Origin: Rhodocaloribacter litoris
GTDB taxonomy: Bacteria > Bacteroidota > Rhodothermia > Rhodothermales > ISCAR-4553
NCBI RefSeq assembly: GCF_011682235.2
Contig: NZ_CP076718.1
Coordinates: 1,828,058-1,892,057 of the forward strand
Direction of reading: 5' to 3'
DNA length: 64,000 nucleotides
Shown: one piece after another, positions 39,159 through 47,539 of the stretch
How the letters are laid out: the number at the start of each line of letters is the position of its first letter
How positions within the stretch are numbered: the first letter of the stretch is position 1
Notes under the pieces: generated by a model
Seen by the model: the letters and a program-made list of their open reading frames with translations, nothing else
What the model was told of the DNA's origin: nothing
Databases searched by the model: none
Made by a program: the position numbers and the translations under genes

Positions 39159-40613
39159 ATGTTATTCCGACAGATTTTCGACGAGAAGCTGGCTCAGTAC
39201 GCCTACCTGATCGGCTGCCAGAAGACCGGGGAAGCCATCGTCATCGACCCCGAACGGGACATCGACCAGTACATCGCGCTGGCCGAGCAGGAGGGGCTCG
39301 AGATCGTGGCCGCCGCCGACACCCACATCCACGCGGACTACCTCTCGGGCCTGCGCGAGTTTGCCGAGCGCGGGGTGAAGGTCTACGCCTCGGACGAGGG
39401 CGACGCCGACTGGAAGTACGAGTGGCTCATCCACAGCGACAAATACGACTACCAGCTGCTCAGAGACGGCGACACGTTCCGCGTGGGCAACATCGAGCTG
39501 AAGGCCGTCCACACGCCGGGGCACACGCCCGAGCACCTGAGCTTCCTCGTCACCGACCTGGGCGGCGGGGCGGACGCGCCCATGGGCATCGTCACCGGCG
39601 ACTTCGTGTTCGTGGGCGATCTGGGCCGCCCCGACCTGCTCGAGTCCGCCGCCGGCATCCAGGGGGCGATGGAGCCCTCGGCCCGCACGCTCTACCGCTC
39701 GGTGCAGCGCTTCCTGGAGCTGGACGACTACCTGCAGGTGTGGCCGGCCCACGGCGCCGGGAGCGCCTGCGGCAAGGCCCTGGGCGCCGTCCCCGAAACG
39801 ACCGTCGGCTACGAGCGCCGCTTCAACGCCGCCATCCGCGCCGCGAAGGATGGTGAGCAGCCGTTCGTCGACTTCATCCTCGAAGGGCAGCCCGAACCCC
39901 CGATGTACTTCGCCCGGATGAAGCGCGACAACAAGCTCGGGCCGAAGGTGCTGGGCTCGCTCCCCAACCCGCGCCTGCTCACCCTGGGCGAGCTGCGGCG
40001 GCTGGCTGGTAACACCGACGTGGCCGTCCTCGACACGCGCATCGACCGCTCCGCCTTCATGAAGGGCCACCTCCCGGGCAGCCTCTACACGCCGTTCAAC
40101 AAGACGTTCAACACCGTCGCCGGCTCGTACGTGGAGGAAGACATGCCGATCTACCTGATCATCGAAGAGGAGCATGTGGAGCAGGCCGTCCGCGACCTCG
40201 TCCGCATCGGGCTGGACCACATTGCCGGCTACGCGCCGCCGGCACTGCTGGCGACCTACGCCGAGCAGGGGGGCGAGCTGGCCTCCATCGAAGAGGTTTC
40301 CTTCGACGCCCTCGACGCGCTGAGGAAGCGGGACGACGTGGCGATCCTGGACGTGCGCGGACAGGCCGAGTTCCAGGCGGCGCACGTGCCCGACGCCTAC
40401 AACATCGCGCACACGCGCCTGTGGGTGCGCCGCGATGAGGTGCCGGCGGGCAAGACGCTGGCCGTGCACTGCAAGACCGGCGGGCGCTCGGCCGTGGCCG
40501 CGGCGCTGCTGGCCCGCCTCGGGCACGACGTGATCTACGTCAACGGCAAGTTCGACGACTGGGCCGCCCGGCACGACGTTGCCGAGGGCGGCGAAATCCA
40601 CGCCGTCGCCTGA
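39159..40613 (+). CDS. Persulfide dioxygenase-rhodanese fusion (MBL fold)
   Basis: A 484-residue protein with AAGAGGT ahead of its ATG. The N-terminal 250 residues are an ETHE1-like metallo-beta-lactamase fold: AAADTHIHADYLSGLREF (HxHxD), VHTPGHTPEHLSFLV (His) and GIVTGDFVFVGDLGRPDLL (Asp), with a final His in QVWPAHGAGSACGKAL. Two rhodanese domains follow. The first lacks the catalytic Cys (IYLIIEEEHVEQ) and is probably structural. The second has it (LAVHCKTGGRSAVAAALLA). It oxidises glutathione or other persulfides to sulfite while handling sulfane sulfur, consistent with the TSUP exporter next door. Confidence 0.94.
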   Translation: MLFRQIFDEKLAQYAYLIGCQKTGEAIVIDPERDIDQYIALAEQEGLEIVAAADTHIHADYLSGLREFAERGVKVYASDEGDADWKYEWLIHSDKYDYQLLRDGDTFRVGNIELKAVHTPGHTPEHLSFLVTDLGGGADAPMGIVTGDFVFVGDLGRPDLLESAAGIQGAMEPSARTLYRSVQRFLELDDYLQVWPAHGAGSACGKALGAVPETTVGYERRFNAAIRAAKDGEQPFVDFILEGQPEPPMYFARMKRDNKLGPKVLGSLPNPRLLTLGELRRLAGNTDVAVLDTRIDRSAFMKGHLPGSLYTPFNKTFNTVAGSYVEEDMPIYLIIEEEHVEQAVRDLVRIGLDHIAGYAPPALLATYAEQGGELASIEEVSFDALDALRKRDDVAILDVRGQAEFQAAHVPDAYNIAHTRLWVRRDEVPAGKTLAVHCKTGGRSAVAAALLARLGHDVIYVNGKFDDWAARHDVAEGGEIHAVA

Positions 40614-40743
40614 GCCTTCCGGGGCGCCGGCGGGCCGGTCGGCCGGCGCTGTCCCCGTTTCCCTGAACCTCAATGCGGCGCGGGAGCCGCGGCCGGATCG
40701 CCACGCTGGCGGCCGGTGTGGGCTTTCCGTGTGCCTAGAAAAT

Positions 40744-41529
40744 ATGTGGATTGCCATCATCGGCGCCGTGCTGATCGGGTTGTCGCTGGGCCTGCTGGGC
40801 TCGGGCGGCAGCATCCTGACGGTGCCCGTCCTCATCTACCTCGTCGGCGAGCCGGACAAGGTCGCCATCGCCGAGAGCCTGGGCATCGTGGCGGCCATCG
40901 CGGCCGCGGGCGCCCTGCCCTACGCCCGGCAGCGTGCGGTCGACTGGCGTAGCGTCCTCTTCTTCGGCGTGCCGGGCATCGCCGGCACGTACGGTGGGGC
41001 GTGGCTCTCGCAGTACGTCTCCGGGGCCGTGCAGCTCGTCCTCTTCGCCGCGGTGATGCTGCTGGCCGCCGTGCTGATGTACCGGCACAGCCGGCCCACG
41101 GCGGCCCCGCCCCTGGCCGCGGCAGGCATCCAGGCCACGCACGCCGCCTGGAAGATCATGCTCGAAGGCATCGGTGTGGGCATCCTGACCGGCCTCGTCG
41201 GCGTCGGCGGCGGCTTCCTGATCGTCCCGGCGCTCGTGCTGCTGGGCGGGCTCGACATGCGTCGGGCCGTGGGGACCAGCCTGGTCATCATCGCCCTCAA
41301 GAGCGTGGCCGGCTACCTGAAATACCTGGACGTGCTGGCGGCTTCCGGCCTGTCGGTCAACTGGGAGGTCGTCGGCCTCTTCGCCGCCGTCGGCATCGCC
41401 GGCTCGTTCGCCGGCAACTGGCTCGGCACCCGTATCCCGCAGAACCGGCTCCAGCGCGGCTTCGCCGTCTTCCTCGTCGGGATGGGACTCTGGATCCTGT
41501 ACCAGAACATCGGACAGCTGACCGGTTGA
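40744..41529 (+). CDS. TSUP/TauE-family sulfite exporter-like permease
   Basis: A 261-residue membrane protein with about eight helices in two repeats: [20 protein letters not shown] and [21 protein letters not shown] start at the ATG at 40744 ([20 protein letters not shown]); the longer frame from 40579 has no membrane or signal character. TSUP members move sulfite, sulfoacetate or related anions. In this operon, exporting sulfite made by the preceding dioxygenase is the likely role. Confidence 0.9.
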   Translation: MWIAIIGAVLIGLSLGLLGSGGSILTVPVLIYLVGEPDKVAIAESLGIVAAIAAAGALPYARQRAVDWRSVLFFGVPGIAGTYGGAWLSQYVSGAVQLVLFAAVMLLAAVLMYRHSRPTAAPPLAAAGIQATHAAWKIMLEGIGVGILTGLVGVGGGFLIVPALVLLGGLDMRRAVGTSLVIIALKSVAGYLKYLDVLAASGLSVNWEVVGLFAAVGIAGSFAGNWLGTRIPQNRLQRGFAVFLVGMGLWILYQNIGQLTG

Positions 41530-41704
41530 ACGAAAAGTGCCCGGATCACGGCCCCGCCGGTACACGGCAGCGGGCCGCAAAATTGGCCGGTCCGGCCGTG
41601 CAGGGAGCAGAAAAAGTGCGCGGGGATAATTATACTTCCTCCGGGTGCCTTTCCCACGCAGGCACCCGGAAGCATGTTCTTCCCACCAAACACGCGGTAC
41701 GACA

Positions 41705-42094
41705 ATGTCTGAAAAATCCCTGAACCGGCGCGACTTTCTGCTGCGCCTCTCGGCGCTGGGCGCTCTCACGGCCGGCTCCGGCAGCCTGCTGGCGGCCTGT
41801 GGCGGCGGGCAGCAACAGCCCGGTGGCGAAACCGGAGCCGCCGAAACGCCCGCCACGGCCACAGCCGGCTGCAACGACCTCTCCGGCCTCTCGGAAGCAG
41901 ACCGGGCGCAGAGCCAGCAGATGCGCCAGAGCCTGCAGTACGTGGACGAATCGCCCGTCGAAGGCAAGGTGTGCTCGAACTGCGCGCTCTGGATCGAGCC
42001 GGAGCCCGGCGCGGCCTGTGGCGGCTGTACCCTCATCAAGGGTCCCATCTCGCCGAACGGCTACTGTACCTCCTGGGCCCCCAGGCAGGCATGA
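41705..42094 (+). CDS. High-potential iron-sulfur protein (HiPIP), Tat-exported
   Basis: A 129-residue periplasmic electron carrier. The N-terminus SLNRRDFLLRLSALGALTAG is a twin-arginine signal, followed by SLLAAC, a possible lipobox. The cluster ligands are in KVCSNCALWIEP, AACGGCTLI and NGYCTSWAP, fitting the CxxC...C...C pattern of HiPIP with an extra Cys. It probably shuttles electrons in the sulfur-oxidising context of the operon. TatA at 30591 serves this route. Position within the operon is inferred from the common strand; the gap to the preceding gene is 175 bp, so it may have its own promoter. Confidence 0.9.
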   Translation: MSEKSLNRRDFLLRLSALGALTAGSGSLLAACGGGQQQPGGETGAAETPATATAGCNDLSGLSEADRAQSQQMRQSLQYVDESPVEGKVCSNCALWIEPEPGAACGGCTLIKGPISPNGYCTSWAPRQA

Positions 42095-42217
42095 CCCGTA
42101 TCCGGTGACGGGGGTGCCGGGTCCGCCGCGATCCGGTACCCCCGTTCCCCCGCTCCGCGACGGGCCGGGTTGTTCCGGGAAGCGCCGTTCCGACGGGATG
42201 CGCCCGGCCGAAGCGAC

Positions 42218-43954
42218 ATGTCGTCTCTGAACCTGAAGAAGTATCTCTTCTGCCTCACATGGCTTCCCGGATACGGGCGGGAGGACCTCCGGGGTGATCT
42301 GGTGGCCGGTTTGACGGTCGGGGTGATGCTGGTTCCACAGGGGATGGCCTACGCCCTGCTGGCCGGCCTGCCGCCGATCTACGGTCTCTATGCCTCTTTC
42401 GTCCCGCTGCTCATCTATCCGATCTTCGGCACGTCCCGGCACCTGGCCTTTGGTCCCATCGCCATCGACATGCTGATCGTGGCGGCGGGGCTGGGCCTGA
42501 TCGTCGCGCCCGGCTCACCGCGCTACGTCGAGCTGGCGATCCTGCTGGCGGCGATGGTGGGCACCTTGCAGCTCCTGATGGGGATCGCCCGGCTGGGCTT
42601 CCTCGTGAACCTGCTTTCCCGGCCCGTCATCACCGGCTTCACCGCAGCGGCGGCCCTCATCATCGCCTGCAGCCAGCTCGGCAACCTGCTCGGGGTGTCC
42701 CTGCCGTCGTCCCAGCACCTCCACACGCTGCTCTGGGCTGCCCTCCGGCACCTGGCCGACTGGCATATGCCCACGCTGGGCCTGGGTGCCGGTGCCGTCC
42801 TGGTGATCGTCTTGCTCCAGCGGCGGCTGCCGGCCGTCCCCGGACCGCTCGTGGCCGTGGTCCTCGGCACGCTGCTCGCCTGGGGCCTCCGTCTCGACCG
42901 GAACGGCGTCGAGGTGGTCGGCGCCATCCCCACGGGCCTGCCCGGCTTTCAGGTCCCCTCCTTCGACCTGACCGCCGCCCGGCTGCTGCTGCCGACGGCC
43001 GTCACGCTGGCGCTGGTGCAATTCATGAACGTCGTCTCGCTGGGCAAGGTCTTCGCCGCGAAACACCGCTACACGATCCGGCCCAACCGGGAACTGGTCG
43101 CGCTCGGGCTGGCCAACCTGGGCGGGAGCTTCTTCCGGAGCCCGCCGGTCTCAGGCAGTTTCTCACGCACCGCCGTGGGGGCCCACGCCGGGACCCGGAC
43201 GGCCCTGGCGAACGCCGTGGCCGCGCTCGTCATCGCCCTCACCCTCCTCTTCCTGACCCCGCTCTTCTTCTACCTCCCCATCCCCATCTTCGCCGCCATC
43301 ATCATGGTGGCCGCCCTCGGCTTGATCGACGTGAACGAGCTGCGCTTTCTCTTCCGCGCCAAACGCATCGACGGCTACATCGCCGTGCTGACGTTCCTGG
43401 CCACCCTGTTCATCGGCATCCAGGAAGGCGTGCTCATCGGGGTGGGGGCCTCGGTGGCCGCCGTCATGTACCGCATCAGCCGCCCCAACGTGGCCGAACT
43501 CGGACACCTGCCCGGCACCCGCTCCTTCCGCGACCTCCAGCGGCATCCCGACGCCCGGCCCATCGCGGGCATCCTCCTCCTGCGCATCGACGCCTCCTTC
43601 TCCTTCGCCAACGCCGAATACCTGCGCGACCTGATCCTCGCACGCAGCGAGAAAGACGAACGCATCCGGGCCATCGTCCTCGACGCCAGCAGCGTCAACG
43701 ACCTCGACCTGACCGCCGCGTCCGTGCTGCGCTCGGTGGCGGAAACCCTGCAGGCACGCGGCCTCGAACTCTACCTGGCCGGCGTCAAAGGCCCGGTGAT
43801 GGACGTCATCACCCGCACCGGCCTGGACGTGCTCATCGGCCGGGATCACTTCTTCCTCAGCCCGCACCGGGCCGTGAAGCACCTGCTTACCCGGTGGGGC
43901 ACCTCGGCCGGCTACCTCGAGGCAGTGCCGGGAGAACAGACCCCTTCCGAATAG
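42218..43954 (+). CDS. SulP-family anion (sulfate) permease with STAS domain
   Basis: A 578-residue inner-membrane transporter. I start at the ATG at 42218 (MSSLNLKKYLFCLTWLPGYG); a longer frame begins at 42170. Signature is DLVAGLTVGVMLVPQGMAYA, then LLAGLPPIYGLYASFVPLLI. Fourteen or so helices follow to residue 420, including FFRSPPVSGSFSRTAVGAHA. The C-terminal STAS domain has GILLLRIDASFSFANAEYL and VLDASSVNDLDLTAASVL; the Ser in DASSVND is a typical STAS phosphorylation position. Exchanges sulfate or other anions; last gene of the sulfur group. Confidence 0.93.
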   Translation: MSSLNLKKYLFCLTWLPGYGREDLRGDLVAGLTVGVMLVPQGMAYALLAGLPPIYGLYASFVPLLIYPIFGTSRHLAFGPIAIDMLIVAAGLGLIVAPGSPRYVELAILLAAMVGTLQLLMGIARLGFLVNLLSRPVITGFTAAAALIIACSQLGNLLGVSLPSSQHLHTLLWAALRHLADWHMPTLGLGAGAVLVIVLLQRRLPAVPGPLVAVVLGTLLAWGLRLDRNGVEVVGAIPTGLPGFQVPSFDLTAARLLLPTAVTLALVQFMNVVSLGKVFAAKHRYTIRPNRELVALGLANLGGSFFRSPPVSGSFSRTAVGAHAGTRTALANAVAALVIALTLLFLTPLFFYLPIPIFAAIIMVAALGLIDVNELRFLFRAKRIDGYIAVLTFLATLFIGIQEGVLIGVGASVAAVMYRISRPNVAELGHLPGTRSFRDLQRHPDARPIAGILLLRIDASFSFANAEYLRDLILARSEKDERIRAIVLDASSVNDLDLTAASVLRSVAETLQARGLELYLAGVKGPVMDVITRTGLDVLIGRDHFFLSPHRAVKHLLTRWGTSAGYLEAVPGEQTPSE

Positions 43955-43960
43955 ACATGC

Positions 43961-43991
43961 AAAAAGGGCGACCCGCCGCAGCGCATCGCCC
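43961..43991 (-). terminator. Intrinsic terminator of rpmE2
   Basis: On the minus strand GGGCGA (43991-43986) pairs with TCGCCC (43971-43966), followed by TTTTTGC. It lies 25 bp after the L31 gene and also in the convergent SulP tail. Confidence 0.8.
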
Positions 43992-44015
43992 TCGCTGAAA
44001 CCGTTTCGGAGCGCG

Positions 44016-44225
44016 TCACGACTTTTTGCCGTAGCGCCGCATGAACTTCTCGACGCGACCCGCCGTGTCCACGTACTGCCGGCGGCCGGTGTAGAACGGG
44101 TGGTTCGTCGAATCCACCTCGGAGACGTAGGTGTCCGTCTTCAACGTCGAGCGGGTCTGGAACGTGGTGCCGTCGGCCAGGCGCACGGTGATCAGCTTGT
44201 ATTCGGGATGCAGGTCCTTTTTCAT
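44016..44225 (-). CDS. rpmE2: Ribosomal protein L31 type B
   Basis: A 69-residue large-subunit protein. MKKDLHPEYKLITVRLADGT and STNHPFYTGRRQYVDTAGRV are diagnostic for L31. It has no CxxC zinc motif, so it is the zinc-independent (type B, C-minus) form. A possible promoter lies 50-80 bp upstream and a terminator follows. No neighbour is ribosomal. Confidence 0.97.
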   Translation of the reverse strand: MKKDLHPEYKLITVRLADGTTFQTRSTLKTDTYVSEVDSTNHPFYTGRRQYVDTAGRVEKFMRRYGKKS

Positions 44226-44275
44226 GGTCCCCTTCGGCGTTTATCGTCAGGCGTGGTTCTTCCGGAAAAAGTGTC

Positions 44276-44306
44276 GAAGCATAAGCTACGCCGTTGAAAA
44301 CCTCAA
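44276..44306 (-). promoter_or_regulatory. Possible rpmE2 promoter
   Basis: On the minus strand, TTG (44306-44304), exactly 20 bases, then TATGCTTC (44283-44276). This fits the lineage pattern TTG-N20-TAnnTTTG with two mismatches in the -7 box. Confidence 0.35.
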
Positions 44307-44329
44307 GTTTCCCCCGCGTCGTTTCGCGG

Positions 44330-44580
44330 AGGTTTCACGCGCGCCCCCCGCGGCTCCCTTCACGGGTGCGCCCCAACCACCGACGGCACGCCCGGGCCGA
44401 AGCCCGCGGCTACAGGCTACAACCCGGTAGCCGCACCCTTCACGGGTGCGCCTCAACCATCGCCGGTACGCCCGGGCTAAAGCCCGCGGCTACAGGCTAC
44501 AACCCGGTAGCCGCATCCTTCACGGGTGCGCCACTACCACCGCCGGCACGCCCGGGGTAAAGCCCGCGGCTCCCGCGCCT
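44330..44580. repeat. REP-like tandem array, about three 80-bp units
   Basis: Units at 44356, 44436 and 44516 start with CCCTTCACGGGTGCGCC (TCCTTCACGG in the last) and contain CCCGGGCTAAAGCCCGCGGC and TACAGGCTACAACCCGGTAG. Unit length is 80 bp. Each holds two hairpins. The same family is at 1620-1970 and 22004-22085. It fills the gap between the DUF885-like gene end and the rpmE2 promoter. Confidence 0.85.
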
Positions 44581-45884
44581 CACCCTTCGGGAGCGGTCAG
44601 ATCCGAGGGCAGGCGGGGCGAAGACAGCAGCTCGGCGAAGACGGCCCACCGGCGGTCCGGGTCGCCGCCGGCGCGGGCCTCCACGTAGGCGCGGACGAGG
44701 TCCTGCCCCAGGTTGTAGTTGATGACGTAGCTCCGGTACGTGTCGATGAAGCGGACGCGCTGGCGGGCCCGCTCGGGGGTCATGAGGGCGTAGGTCGTCA
44801 GGAAGCGGGCGGCCGCGTCGGCGTCGATCTCGCCGTTGAGGTAGCGGCGGGCGGCCTCGTTGCCGGCGTAGCTGAGCCGGGCCACGCGTTCCTGCACGGC
44901 GGCATAGTCGGCGGCCCGGGACGGGTCGAGGCCGGCCAGCGGGTAGAGCACGTCGCGCTCGAAGGCCAGCCGCTCCTCACCCGGGAAGGCCACGTCGATG
45001 CCGTAGTTGGCGCTCCCCTCGGCGATGAGCGACTGCGGGCTGAAGAGTGGGTAGACGGAGAACTCCATCCACCCCCGCTCGCGGACGAGGTGCTGCTCGA
45101 GCAGGGCGTTGTAGACGTGGTGCCCCGGGTAGCCCTCGTGCGCCGCCAGGTCGATGGCGCGGTCGATGTAGATGGGCAGGTCGGTGTTGATCTGGATGAG
45201 GCTGTGGGCGTCGCCCTGGTACCAGTTGTACCCGCTCCAGGGCTTGTCCGTCACGTACTCGAGCACGAAGCGCTCCTGCGGGGGCAGGGCGATGTGGGCC
45301 TTCGTGCGGCGCCGCGCCTCGGCGATGGCCGTGGTGAAGACCGTGTCCAGCCGTTCGGGCGGGATGATGAAGGCCGCGCGGAAGCGGGCGTAGCGCTCGG
45401 TGAGCGGGCCGTCGCCGGGGAGGAGGCCGTCGAGCTCGTCGAGGATGGCCTGGAAGTGGCTTTCGGGGTAGGTGGGGGGCGCGGCGTCGTAGAGGGCCTT
45501 CGCCTCCTCGTCGAACGTGAACGTCCGGCCGCGCAGCATGTCCACGCGGGCGGCGACGGCCCGGAGCTGGGTGGTCAGGTAGCGGTGGCGCAGGCGGAGC
45601 ATCTCGTCGGCCCCCTCCACGTCGACGGCCCCCAGGCGGGCCTGCAGGGCCTCGGCCTCGGCTGCCAGCGCGTCGAGCGGGCGGACGGCGGCCTCGGCCT
45701 CCTCGCGCCAGGCGGCGGGGCCATAGTACGCATCCACATAGGCGTCGTCGTGCTGCCCCACGGCCAGCACCAGCTTCACGTAGGCTTCGGCGATCTCGTT
45801 CATGGCGTCGTTCGGGTCGGCGGGCGGGCGGCAGGCGGGCACCATCAGGACCAGCAGGCACAGCCTGCAGAGGGCGCGGTACAT
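44580..45884 (-). CDS. Predicted lipoprotein hydrolase with HExxH (DUF885-like)
   Basis: A 434-residue exported protein. I start at the ATG at 45884 (MYRALCRLCLLVLMVPAC), a lipoprotein signal with Cys at residue 18; the long open frame beyond is repeat-derived. The zinc motif is DLAAHEGYPGHHVYNALLEQ (HExxH), with a downstream acidic region SLIAEGSANYGIDVAF that probably gives the third ligand. TDKPWSGYNWYQGDAHSLIQ precedes it. This layout resembles DUF885 metallopeptidases, but overall assignment is by motif. The substrate is unknown; likely anchored in the cell envelope. Confidence 0.75.
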   Translation of the reverse strand: MYRALCRLCLLVLMVPACRPPADPNDAMNEIAEAYVKLVLAVGQHDDAYVDAYYGPAAWREEAEAAVRPLDALAAEAEALQARLGAVDVEGADEMLRLRHRYLTTQLRAVAARVDMLRGRTFTFDEEAKALYDAAPPTYPESHFQAILDELDGLLPGDGPLTERYARFRAAFIIPPERLDTVFTTAIAEARRRTKAHIALPPQERFVLEYVTDKPWSGYNWYQGDAHSLIQINTDLPIYIDRAIDLAAHEGYPGHHVYNALLEQHLVRERGWMEFSVYPLFSPQSLIAEGSANYGIDVAFPGEERLAFERDVLYPLAGLDPSRAADYAAVQERVARLSYAGNEAARRYLNGEIDADAAARFLTTYALMTPERARQRVRFIDTYRSYVINYNLGQDLVRAYVEARAGGDPDRRWAVFAELLSSPRLPSDLTAPEG

Positions 45885-46169
45885 CGGCTCGGGCGGTTGG
45901 TTTCGGAAAAAGGGAAGGTACGAGATGTTTCGGCTCCGGGGTAGGCCCGGCGGGTGCCATCCGCAAGAAGGCGGCCTGAGCAACTTCTCCCACGCCCGGC
46001 GGCGAGGACGTTGCATCCTCCCCACGTCCACACATCCATCCAACCACACATCCACCCAACCATACATCCACACATCCATACATCCACACATCCACCCAAT
46101 CACCCCCCGGCACCTTTTCCCCGCCGCCGGGTACGAACGACGTCCGTCCCCCCCTGCCCGTTGTTGCCC
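45885..46169. repeat. Intergenic region with CCACACATCCA microsatellite
   Basis: Between the divergent DUF885-like and HAD genes. Bases 46020-46107 consist of about ten copies of a loose CAYCCAMCCA/CATCCACA repeat. Shorter kin lie at 7061-7079 and, inverted, at 5157-5175. Expansion or contraction here could change spacing of the HAD gene promoter. Confidence 0.7.
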
Positions 46170-46829
46170 ATGCCCGCCTGGACCTGTGACGCCCTCCTGT
46201 TCGACCTCGACGGGGTGCTGGTGGATTCGCACGCGGTCATCGAGCGGCACTGGCGGCGGTGGGCCGCCCGGCACGGGGTCGATGAGGAGGCGCTCCTGCG
46301 CGACTTCCACGGCCGGCGCATGGTGGACCTCATCCGGCGGCACGCCCCCCACCTGAACGCCGAAGTCGAGGCGGCGCGGCTCGCCCGCGAGGAGGGGCTG
46401 GACACCGACGGCGTGCGGGCCTTCGCGGGCGCGGCGGAGCTGCTCCGCGCCCTCCCCGCAGGCGCCTGGGCCGTGGTCACCTCGGGCAACCGCCTCACGG
46501 CCACCACGCGCCTGCGCCACACGGGCCTGCCCTGGCCCCGGGTGCTGGTGACAGCGGACGACGTGCGGCGCGGCAAGCCCGACCCGGAGCCCTACCTCCG
46601 CGCCGCCGAAGCCCTCGGCGTGGCCCCCGGCCGCTGCCTCGTCCTCGAAGACGCCCCCGCCGGCATCGACGCCGCGAAGGCCGCCGGCATGACCGCGCTC
46701 GCCCTCACCACCACCCATCCGCCCGGCGCCTTTCCCCATGCCGACGCCGTGGCCCGCCGCCTGGCCGACCTCCGGGTGCACCCCGACGACGCCGGCCGCC
46801 TGCGCGTCACGCTCGATGCCCCCGTGTGA
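46170..46829 (+). CDS. HAD-superfamily hydrolase (sugar-phosphatase/phosphoglycolate-phosphatase type)
   Basis: A 219-residue phosphatase. Start at the ATG at 46170. Motif I is LLFDLDGVLVDSHAVIERHW with the nucleophile Asp. Motif II is AVVTSGN; motif III is RRGKPDPEPYLRAAEALGV; motif IV is CLVLEDAPAGIDAAKAAGM. The alpha-helical cap of subfamily IA lies between I and II. The substrate cannot be fixed from sequence. Its last nine codons and stop are repeated at 47392-47418, beyond the MNT insert. Confidence 0.9.
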   Translation: MPAWTCDALLFDLDGVLVDSHAVIERHWRRWAARHGVDEEALLRDFHGRRMVDLIRRHAPHLNAEVEAARLAREEGLDTDGVRAFAGAAELLRALPAGAWAVVTSGNRLTATTRLRHTGLPWPRVLVTADDVRRGKPDPEPYLRAAEALGVAPGRCLVLEDAPAGIDAAKAAGMTALALTTTHPPGAFPHADAVARRLADLRVHPDDAGRLRVTLDAPV

Positions 46830-46950
46830 ACGCCGGGATCACCCGCTTCCTCACCGGCCGAAACCATCGGGCAGGATGGAACCTCTTCGTGCCTCTGTGC
46901 CTTCGTGGCCCATAATCCTCCGTCCCCGATCCGTATGCCTCCGTCTGCCA
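46803..46950. repeat. Direct repeat C, copy 1
   Basis: 148 bases aligning without gaps to 47392-47539 with ten mismatches by my count. It begins 27 bases inside the HAD gene, covers its stop and continues as intergenic sequence. Copy 1 is joined to the insert where copy 2 is joined to the Dph6-like ATG. Confidence 0.92.
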
Positions 46951-46959
46951 CGATAAACC

Positions 46960-46992
46960 GGCATCACGCCCTGACAAAGCGCCCTGTGATGC
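46960..46992 (-). terminator. Terminator-like hairpin after the MNT gene
   Basis: GGCATCAC (46960-46967) pairs perfectly with GTGATGCC (46985-46992). On the minus strand it is followed by GGTTTATC. It begins 8 bp after the MNT stop and lies within the insert. Confidence 0.55.
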
Positions 46993-46999
46993 CGCTCCG

Positions 47000-47320
47000 T
47001 CATAGCTCAATGCCCTCTTGCCGGACGGCCTGCATCAGGGGGTGCCCCGGATCCTCAAAGGCAGCTACGTCGAACGGCTGGATCGAGACATCCTCGCCGT
47101 ACCGGGTGAGCAGCCGCACCTGCAGGGGAGCCAACCGCTTGAGTTCACGCACCGGCTCCACCGCTCCGCGAAGCACGGCCAGCAGATCCACGTCGCTGGC
47201 GGGGTGAGCCTCGCCCCGGGCCTGCGAACCGTATAAAATGACATGAACCAGCCGATCCCCGTACAGGTCCACCAGCGCCTGACGGGCCTCTTCGAGGGCG
47301 GCACGAAGCGTCGGTCTCAT
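47000..47320 (-). CDS. Solitary MNT-type nucleotidyltransferase
   Basis: A 106-residue minimal nucleotidyltransferase. I start at the ATG at 47320 (MRPTLRAALEEARQALVDLY). The active-site motif ILYGSQARGEAHPASDVDLL (GSxxRG...SDxDL) is intact. Proteins of this family pair with HEPN toxins as antitoxins that add AMP groups to the toxin, but no HEPN gene lies next to it. It fills the insert between direct repeats C, so it was probably acquired alone or lost its partner. It could instead be a stand-alone MNT with an unknown target. Confidence 0.85.
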   Translation of the reverse strand: MRPTLRAALEEARQALVDLYGDRLVHVILYGSQARGEAHPASDVDLLAVLRGAVEPVRELKRLAPLQVRLLTRYGEDVSIQPFDVAAFEDPGHPLMQAVRQEGIEL

Positions 47321-47391
47321 GGCCACGCAAGAATGAATGGGGGCGGCTCTTTTCACGTCGTCCTCCGGCCCGTGTTTCTCCCCCAAACGGA

Positions 47392-47539
47392 CGCGTCACG
47401 CTCGATGCCCTCGTGTGAACGCCAGAATCACTCGCTTCCTCACCGGCCGAAACCATCGGGCAGACCGGAACCTCTTCGTGCCTCTGTGCCTTCGTGGCCC
47501 ATAATCCACCGTCCGCGATCCGTACGCCTCCGTCTGCCA
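47392..47539. repeat. Direct repeat C, copy 2
   Basis: Partner of 46803-46950. The first 27 bases are a loose copy of the HAD gene end; the last base is the A of the Dph6-like start codon. Confidence 0.92.

Noticed and set aside
46020-46107. Possible CRISPR array in the CCACACATCCA repeats
   Set aside because: Units are about 8-11 bp and run without spacers; this is a microsatellite.
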